Below the pieces are notes generated by a model. The model did not search any database, was not told where the DNA came from, and was given only the letters and a program-made list of their open reading frames with translations. Positions 10,518 through 16,704 of a DNA stretch of 16,704 nucleotides are shown here, piece by piece. This stretch comes from Physocladia obscura (lineage: Eukaryota > Chytridiomycota > Chytridiomycetes > Chytridiales > Chytriomycetaceae). The translations under genes and the position numbers were made by a program. The stretch's first letter is position 1. Each line of letters begins with the position of its first letter. The stretch is taken from positions 2,109-18,812 of the forward strand of contig JADGJH010000427.1 of assembly GCA_027596945.1 (NCBI GenBank), read 5' to 3'.

Positions 10518-10662
10518 TACTATTTCACTTTATTTGAAAAAACTTTTTGTAAAAAATTGTGATAAATGTAGAAAACATTCCCCCTGAATGAAAATGAGTA
10601 GAAAATAAATTAGAAAGTTTGTTTGTCATGTGAAAAGAAGTAGCAAGAGAAGGTAGAAAGTC
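10518..10662 (+). repeat. Direct repeat A, copy 1
   Basis: About 145 bp beginning TACTATTTCACTTTAT and ending near GAAAGTC. It contains GTAGAAAACATTCCCCCTG and TTAGAAAGTTTGTTTG. It is related over its full length, with many substitutions and small gaps, to 11036-11180, and in reverse orientation to 10916-10990. Confidence 0.85.
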
Positions 10663-10915
10663 ATAATAATCAAGATTCATATGAATTAAACAATATTCCA
10701 AATCTGGTGGATGCAAGATAAAAGCACAACTGAATGCAACAATAACTTTTTCTCACATTCAACCTCAGCCCAACAAATAGCATTTTGCAATCAACTTTGA
10801 TGTGCCTAGGTTTTTGATTGGCTAGTTTCAGTATAATAAAAAATTAAAAAAGACTTAAATACAATTACAAGAAACTTTTTATAAAATTTGCTATGTGTTT
10901 TTGTTAGCCTGAAAA

Positions 10916-10990
10916 CCTTTCTATTTTTCTTTCAACTCATTTTCATGAGGGGGATGCATTTTCTATATTTTCTATTCTTTTTCATAAAGC
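10916..10990 (-). repeat. Repeat A, partial inverted copy
   Basis: CCTTTCTATTTTTCTTTCAA, then CTCATTTTCATGAGGGGGAT, is the reverse complement, with mismatches, of the centre of copies 1 and 2. With copy 2 it forms a long imperfect palindrome whose arms (about 70 nt) are separated by about 75 nt. Confidence 0.75.
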
Positions 10991-11035
10991 TTTATTGATT
11001 CAACTTAAATAACCCTTGAAGAACTTAGTTTTAGA

Positions 11036-11180
11036 TACTATTTCACTTTATTATTTGAAAGGACTTGTAAAAAATAGTAGAAAATATAGAAAACAAATCA
11101 CCCACATGAAAAAGAGTAGAAAGTAAATTAGAAAGTTTGTTTGACATGCAAAAAAAAGTAGAAAAAAAAAATTGAAAGTC
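11036..11180 (+). repeat. Direct repeat A, copy 2
   Basis: It begins TACTATTTCACTTTATTATT, carries TAGAAAATATAGAAAACAAA in the middle, and ends GAAAGTC. It matches copy 1 in the order and spacing of blocks. The copies are diverged, so the duplication is not recent. Confidence 0.85.
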
Positions 11181-11194
11181 AAAATTTTTGTTAT

Positions 11195-11325
11195 TCAAAT
11201 ATAGTTTGAAGTTTGATTGATTTGGTTGTTATATCTTGAAACCATTTTTTATCAGAATCAACCAAAAGGTTGATTCTCAATCTTTTTGTCATTATTGATC
11301 GTTGCGCTAAAACTTTTTACCCGTG
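11195..11325 (+). repeat. Diverged direct repeat B, copy 2
   Basis: TCAAATATAGTTTGAAGTTT and GATTGATT match copy 1, then TCAATCTTTTTGTCATTATT and TGATC. Compared with copy 1 it has an insertion of about 35 nt that contains the perfect hairpin at 11254-11277. Confidence 0.6.
11254..11277. repeat. Perfect 10-bp hairpin with AAAA loop
   Basis: AGAATCAACC, AAAA, GGTTGATTCT. It lies within repeat B copy 2 and is absent from copy 1, so it may mark a small insertion. Confidence 0.8.
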
Positions 11326-11600
11326 ATTTTTATCGATACAATTTAGCTATTTACTCCATTTGATTCTTATTGATATTCAAAATAAATAACATTTCTTTAA
11401 CGCCTTTAAATAACATTTTTTTAAACGCCTTTTTACATACTGCATAACGATTATTTTACATAGAGTAACTGTTTTAACTTATTTGTATTAATACCTCAAT
11501 AATACCAGGTGATCTGTTGAATTCATATTATTTTTCATTTCACCATTTTTTGTATGGAGTAATTTTTTAACTGATTTGCATCGATAAAAATCGTGTGGGG
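11319..11600. mobile_element. MITE-like unit with terminal inverted repeats
   Basis: The left arm (11319-11359) carries GTGATTTTTATCGATACAAT and TTACTCCAT. The right arm (11554-11600) is its reverse complement with mismatches: ATGGAGTAATT, then GCATCGATAAAAATCGTG. The unit is 282 bp, AT-rich and non-coding, and has an internal degraded copy of the arm at about 11461-11490 (TAGAGTAACTGTTTTAACTT). No clear target-site duplication was seen. It could also be a foldback or other palindromic remnant. Confidence 0.6.
11384..11432. repeat. Two-copy tandem repeat of 24-25 bp
   Basis: The first unit starts AAATAACATTTCTTTAACGC (11384-11407) and the second AAATAACATTTTTTTAAACG (11408-11432). Both end in GCCTTT. 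It lies inside the MITE-like unit. Confidence 0.85.
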
Positions 11601-11654
11601 TATCTTTTATATGGAAATAATAAGTATCTGTAATTTCATTAATTTTGCTCAACT

Positions 11655-11918
11655 ATGACAGAAGACAGTTCGAACATCATGGAGTTTGAAGCCCAACAGG
11701 TGTTATTGTGAGTGCTATAGATTGATTTCTTTTCCGTTCAATTCACCAGTCAACCTGTCCCACGACGCGCGCCAATATGGCTTTGCTGGAATGTGATGCC
11801 CAATAAACCTGTAAAGAATTACATTATTCACAAAGCGAGCTTTAGAAGCTCCTTCCAAAATTCTGCCCACTCCCCGGGAAAAACACCGGATTTGTCAATG
11901 TGGTTGAAGTATACGTAA
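11655..11918 (+). CDS. Possible small two-exon gene, 73 aa, unknown function
   Basis: The ATG at 11655 opens a short first exon (11655-11707, beginning MTEDSSNIMEFEAQQ). A 42-nt candidate intron (11708-11749) has a strong GTGAGT donor, a pyrimidine-rich 3' part and a CAG acceptor. Exon 2 (11750-11918) stays open for 169 nt and reads QPVPRRAPIWLCWNVMPNKP, ending in MWLKYT. The composition is less AT-biased than the repeats before it. The gene would converge on the RBR ligase, whose stop is 81 bp away on the other strand. I do not recognise the protein. There is no signal peptide and no clear membrane span. It may be a fragment, a UTR, or a real small gene; the good splice sites are the main support. 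Confidence 0.33.
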
Positions 11919-11998
11919 TAATGCTGATTTTAATAATCATAAATCTCAAAAGATAGGTGCTCATGCTTTTCATCCACTGCCCTTATGAGTGCTGGGTA

Positions 11999-14755
11999 TC
12001 ATTCATAGGTTCCTCCACATTTTGCCATGTGAGTGTACACCATATTTTGCGCGAACATGCCCATGCACGTCCAACAGATGTGCGCTTCGCACTTTTTGCA
12101 GGTCATGTGTTTGCAGCCCCCGTTCTTCTCGATGCTGGCACCGCACCCGGGGCGTGGACACAACCGCACGTCGTTGTCACGCTTCCATTTCAGGAACGCA
12201 ATTTCATTGACGTCTTTCCTCAGCTCTACAAATTCCTCGCACCCAAACCCAGCATGTTCCTCGATCGCGCATTTCGTGCAGAGATCGGTGTTGCAGAGAT
12301 CGCATGTGATGGTCGCGGGCTCCGCCGTCACGGCGTACACCTGCGCGCAGTCCGGCGTAGGGCAGAACCTGAAGGCGTCTCCACGACGCTCAATGAACTT
12401 CGTGACGGCCGCCCTGGCGACGGCGGGAAAATTGGCAGCATGAGCCTCGAGAAGATTCAGCGGCATCTTGACGTCGCAACCTTTTTCAAGACACGTCACG
12501 CTCGTTGGAAGCGTCGGCTGATCGAGATACCGGCGTAGACATCCCGAGCAAGCGTGATGTCCGCACGCGAAATGCACAGTCTCCCCCACGTCGCATTCGC
12601 AGAGACAGACCATGCATGTTACCTCGGTGCCATTGACACTCACGATCGCGTGGCGGGGGTTATTTAGCCAGTCTCGGATGCCACGTTCGCTCGTATCGGG
12701 ACCGTTTACGCGTACCTCGCCGTGAGTGATGTCAAGAGAGATGGATGTGGCGTTGACGGTAGATTCCAGATTTTTCAGACCCTGCACGCCCAGGGCGAAC
12801 AGGCGGCGCATGGACATGACATCGACGACAATAATATTTTCACGAGTCGCCAGGAATTCCAAGTGGGTACGTATCTGATCGAGAATCGTTTCGAAGATTT
12901 CACGTCTTCCGAAGAACGATAGGGACTTGATTCGCAAATCTCTATATTTGAAGTGTTAATATAAAATGGAAACATGGGCAATCACCTGTAGATGAAGCCG
13001 CCAGTCGTCTTCGTAATATCATTGATCCATAATACACCCTCTGCAGTTTCGAAAAAGACATGCCATACGATCTCGTTTCCGATCTTCAATACGCGGCCAC
13101 GAAGAATGCTTGAAACTTGGCCAGAGACAGCAGCGAGGTCTGCGGAGACATTTGAATTGATTGAAAGTACTGCAAAGAGTGGAGAGGTGGGAGAGGTTAA
13201 AAACTCGCAGCGCACGTTAGGCCATTGCTCTTTGAGACCCATTATGTCTGCCCGAACAAAAGGTTTCACTGCTGCCAGCAGAAGCTTCCTCATGCTGAAC
13301 AAAGGCTCAAAACGGAGACGCTGGTTGCCTAGCTTCGGCAAACTAACGTCCTGCAATTCTCGAACAACCAGAGCCGCATCGGCACCCGTTCGGAACACAG
13401 CCAGTCCCTTCTGCTTAGTTGATGAACCGCCCGAGATCATGGGCCGAACAGCAAAAGACACAAGTGCGTCTCGGGAGATTCTGTTCAGCTCGGCCGAAAT
13501 CAAATCACCTGCGCAGTCCTCTTGGAATGGTGCCGGTTTGATTTTAACATTTACGACGTTGCGATCATTTACGAACGGCTTGAATAAAGCTCGCACTTCG
13601 TCTGACGTGACCGCAGCGGGAAGATTCGTAAGATAAAAACTGGATTCGTAGATGTGGGTTTTCCTATGCTGCGGAACAATCGAGATGCGCAGACCATCCA
13701 TGTGAAGCTTGGCGAAGCCTCGAAGTATGAATTCTGCTCCGCCGTGGTCAATTTTACGCATGGTCACGACGGCTACCGAGGTGGGGCGGAACCACGACAC
13801 CTTGAGAGCCGTGTCACGAATGTCGGGTTTTTCTCTTTCCTTCGTGTAGGCCGTGACCGAGAGCCTGAGGGGCAGGTCCTCTCCTATTCCGGGATGCGTT
13901 GAATCGTGGAGGGCGTCGACACAATCCTTGGCATCAGCGTCGAGCTCGAAAAAGACGATCAGGGCCCGATCCTTGATCGGGCTGACAAAGCTGACTTTAC
14001 CAAAGCCCGCGCAGAGCTCTTGGATGGAATCCCTGTTGATCGATTGCAGAAGTGGTCGAGCACCATCTTATAATGTCGTTAGAAAAGGCAGCAGCTTAGT
14101 ATTATAGGGACGTACCAGCCAACTCTATAAGGACACCGTTGGTTTTTAAAGAAAACTTGAGCCTCGTGACTTCCAGCCCATCACCGATGACAGCGCTAGT
14201 TGTTCCAGCGTATAGGATTGTTTTCTCACCCATTGAGCCAGACTCGGTGGGAGCGGGTTTGATGTTTGTACGAGGCACGAGAGTTTTCGGCTTGTGATAG
14301 AACAGACAAGCTTCTCTCGTGCATAATCCTCGCTGATCGAACTTGCAAGGGACGAGAGCATTGCGAGATGCGCTTTTAACATGTTGGTCGGCCGCTTTAT
14401 TTGAAGTCTCGTGTTTGAAGGGGCACTCAGCCTTTGTGCATGAGCCCAGTAGATTAAACCTGCATCGGATGAGGGCCGGAATAGAGCTCGAGCTCGCACC
14501 TTCAAATAGTGCTGCACAGGTAGCTGTGTCAGCCTTACCGCCGGTGTTGTTGTGAGAGAAAGGACACTGAACACCTCGCTCGCATGTTCCCTTCCGAAAG
14601 AAGGAACAAGGCTTCATTCCAGAAATGTCAATAGAAGTGGCAGTATGGTTGGCAGCAGCAGCAGCAGTATCGGTGACTGGGATGGGTGACGCATGCGAGA
14701 AGGAGCAAGACGTGCCATTACGACAGTGGCCACGGGTGAAGTAGACGCAGCTCAT
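11999..14755 (-). CDS. CCCH zinc finger, RRM and RING-IBR-RING E3 ubiquitin ligase (3 exons)
   Basis: Exons on the minus strand are 14755-14116, 14066-12986 and 12941-11999, which total 887 codons plus stop. Introns are GTACGT...TAAG (with a CTAAC branch site) and GTGATT...ATAG. Residues 3-21, 50-68, 98-115 and 137-154 are four CCCH fingers (Cx7Cx5Cx3H twice, then Cx7Cx4Cx3H twice). About 190-570 holds RRM-like segments, the clearest starting SSFYLTNLPAAVTSDEVRAL. RING1 is about 683-729, IBR about 767-808 and RING2 from about 835. NGGCKHMTC holds the expected catalytic Cys (about residue 850), which in RBR ligases receives ubiquitin as a thioester before transfer. CCCH and RRM domains suggest RNA binding. 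Pairing RNA-binding folds with RBR recalls plant DEAH-helicase/RBR proteins. An upstream in-frame ATG at 14944 could add 63 residues, but a CTCAG acceptor-like site lies between, so 14755 is preferred. No defect was seen. Confidence 0.92.
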
Positions 14756-14947
14756 ATCGTCTGCATTCGATGTGAAAATTGAGACAGACTTAAGCTGAGA
14801 ATTAAAAAAATCGAAAGAAAAATTGTTTCTGGTTGGAACGGGACAAGTTTGAAAGATTTCTATTGAAGAGTTCCAAAGTAAACAAACAATCTCTGCACAC
14901 AAACTTATGGCCACGAATAGGGAAACAGCACGTCTCACAGGCATCAA

Positions 14948-15492
14948 ATTTTCCGTTGGTTGGCATCAATGGAAAAAACAGTTTCCTGGAACAGACAACT
15001 AAACCACGGTGTTTGCAACGTTAAAAGAGAAAACCCATTCAACAATCACAATGGCCTCGGAATTTTCAGGGACTAGAATTAAAGCGCCAGAAACACGCTA
15101 TACTTATTTTTGGTGTCTTGAAACGAATGCATTGAAAGTTCACGAAACACCCGTCATTTTTGTGATGTGTCCTTGACATTTTAATGAAGTATAATTGCTG
15201 ATTGCGATGCAAAGGATTAAATAATAATAGGTCACATGTAATCCAATGCAAGTGATGAATCATCTGTGGATCATGTAACCCATCGTAATGCGAGCTGCAT
15301 CCACAAGATGTTGCATTCGCGTAAGATTAACTCTGATTCTGGCATCATTTCACAAATTGTACATGCCTGAAAAGTCTCATTCAATACCGTCTTCCATGGA
15401 CTGCACCTGATAATAAATTTTGGAGACATGTGGAAACCATCGACGCAGAATCACCTAAATAAGAACCATCTGTTGCCACAAAAAGTTCCCCA
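14948..15492. other. Spacer upstream of the RBR gene
   Basis: It probably holds the promoter and 5' untranslated region of the minus-strand RBR gene. A plus-strand ATG frame at 15051-15176 (41 codons, MASEFSGTRIKAPETRYTYF) has a good ATG context but no visible continuation, so it is not called as a gene. A minus-strand stretch at about 15430-15476 reads ATDGSYLGDSASMVS, reminiscent of an RNase H first-aspartate motif, but nothing else supports it. Confidence 0.5.
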
Positions 15493-16330
15493 TCACTCAC
15501 CCCTGTCATAACCAAAATTTTCAGGTTTGATTTTGTCTGACAGATAATCCATGATAATGGCATGTGTGCCATCTGGCAGAAAGGGAATGTTTATAGAAGC
15601 CCTGCCACACAGCGTAATAAGAATCGACATGCAAGTTTGAAGATGAGACTTGAGTCCATTGAGATACTTGACACACAAGTGTTGTTCAAAATAAGTGACA
15701 CCAGCAGCAGCGATTGCAGAAACCAATTCATTAAAGGCAGCAGAGTATTGAGTAGCAGTTCCAGTTTGATGTAAGTCTTCCATAGCTTCCACAGCTTGTG
15801 ATAGAGTTAAAGTTGAGCCAAAGGTACGTTGAATTCATTGTTTATAGAAGTCCCAGTTGCTTCAGGGTGTTGTTGTTCAGTAAGTTGTCTCCAAGCATGC
15901 ATGCACGTCCTGTGAGTCCAGATGGTACAAATTGAACATAGGTTGGCTGTCCAGTGTGAGCAGTAGTCCCAACAGTTTTTGCAAAGTTGTAGAGCTGACA
16001 GAGTTCCAAGGAGCAGTCTAAGTAGTATCAAGAGAGTTCTGAAGTTCATGAGCAGGTTTACCTTCAAAAATTTCCAGAAAATTCCAAGGGCTTGACAGAA
16101 GGCACCTTAAAGTCAGGCAAGTGTTTCTGTGATAAATTGAGGCCAGTAGTAAAATTTTGAGAGGTTCCAACAGTGGGATCAAGTGCATTGAGTTTTTCTG
16201 TCAGAAGGCTAACTTGATGTTGTTCAGTAATAGTAAGGTGGAAGGCTTCCAGGTTTGTTCCTTGATTAGCAATTGTTTGTTGTAGAGTTTGTTGTTGAGA
16301 AATGAGGTGTCTCACAGCTTGTTGCAATCT
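15493..16330 (-). mobile_element. Degenerate gypsy-type gag relic
   Basis: The first part (about 16327-16064) is Gln-rich and coiled-coil-like, then reads LPDFKVPSVKPLEFSG, the usual opening of retrotransposon Gag. After frame changes, LDSQDVHACLETTY is visible near 15900. The frame that then runs to 15493 includes a TGA just before RTFGSTLTLSQAVEAMEDLH, and TATQYSAAFNELVSAI followed by CVKYLNGLKSHLQ, the conserved core of the Retrotrans_gag family. No zinc knuckle is visible. Stops and shifts make it non-functional. Gag in this family forms the particle that packages element RNA. Confidence 0.75.
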
Positions 16331-16704
16331 CCGTTTATGATTGTGTATGGTAAGGAATTTTAGCGAGAATTCTTTTTTCTTTATTCTAAATTTTCATTGT
16401 TCAAAATCCTCAATTACAAAAGTTCCAAAAACAGTATTTAAGTAAATCTTGCATTTTCCTCCCCATGCAAAACTTCCTTGTATTAATACAAAAGCTACTG
16501 CTTAATGATGGAAATGGCAAGTCCACTGTTTTGCTCTTTACTTTTTAAGCAAATTGAGTAATTTCTTTCAATAAAGAGTGAATTCATCTTTCAATACTGA
16601 TAAGTTTTCAGTTGTCAGAGGGTTTAGTTTAGACTTCTAAGTTTATTCTTTAAAGCTTATTATAAAAACAAAGAGAAATAAAGTCCTTTTATGTGTTTTC
16701 CTGT
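16331..16704. other. AT-rich sequence upstream of the gag relic
   Basis: No gene is recognised. Given the minus-strand orientation of gag, an element leader or LTR would be expected here, but no LTR pair, primer-binding site or terminal TG...CA structure could be identified by eye, and the window ends. Confidence 0.5.

Larger units (their letters stand above)
10221..11654. other. AT-rich repeat region without a gene
   Basis: About 1.4 kb with no coding signal. It is built largely of diverged direct and inverted repeats, listed below, and short simple tracts such as repeated TATCAAA at about 10441-10460. The region abuts the truncated end of the retroelement relic and may be LTR, MITE or other non-autonomous element debris. 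Confidence 0.7.

Noticed and set aside
11957..12538. Plus-strand 193-codon open frame and neighbouring plus frames
   Set aside because: Shadows of the GC-rich RBR exon on the opposite strand, where all zinc ligands are in place.
12992..13636. Plus-strand 214-codon frame
   Set aside because: Antisense to RBR exon 2, which continues in phase with both neighbouring exons.
15051..15176. 41-codon plus-strand frame starting MASEFSG
   Set aside because: Short, with no supported splice continuation or family match; kept only as a note in the spacer entry.

Overview
The window looks like nuclear DNA of a fungus, most likely an early-diverging zoosporic lineage such as a chytrid. This is inferred from short spliceosomal introns (42-118 nt), an opisthokont TMEM94-type membrane protein, a NACHT-WD40 protein of the kind expanded in fungi, and Ty3/gypsy (chromovirus-like) retroelement debris in AT-rich spacers. 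The species cannot be fixed from the sequence alone.

Layout. (1) 1-2993, plus strand: the 3' part of a seven-exon gene for a TMEM94-like P-type-ATPase-related multipass protein, intact to its stop. (2) 2994-4206: AT-rich spacer with a perfect 14-bp hairpin. (3) 4207-7893, plus strand: a decayed gene for a TIR-NACHT-WD40 protein, an NLR/STAND-type immune or cell-death receptor. It has one clear 56-nt intron, at least four frameshifts, one in-frame stop and a damaged Walker A motif. The TIR domain shows only when three reading frames are read together. (4) About 8260-10220, minus strand: a truncated gypsy pol relic (RNase H, linker/zinc finger, integrase, GPY/F and chromodomain-like tail). The reverse transcriptase is missing. 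(5) 10221-11650: AT-rich repeat ground with a roughly 145-bp direct repeat, an inverted partial copy, and a 282-bp inverted-repeat unit that looks MITE-like. (6) 11655-11918, plus strand: a possible small two-exon gene of unknown function. (7) 14755-11999, minus strand: an intact three-exon gene for an 887-residue protein with four CCCH zinc fingers, RRM-like folds and a complete RING-IBR-RING ubiquitin ligase module. Much of it is far more GC-rich than its surroundings. (8) About 15493-16330, minus strand: a degenerate gag relic of a gypsy-type element.

The genes do not form an operon or pathway. Two intact housekeeping-type genes sit among decayed accessory DNA. The clean frames of TMEM94 (853 codons plus stop) and of the RBR ligase (887 codons plus stop) argue that the breaks in the TIR-NACHT-WD40 gene are real decay and not general sequencing error. 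The most notable item is the domain architecture of that pseudogene.
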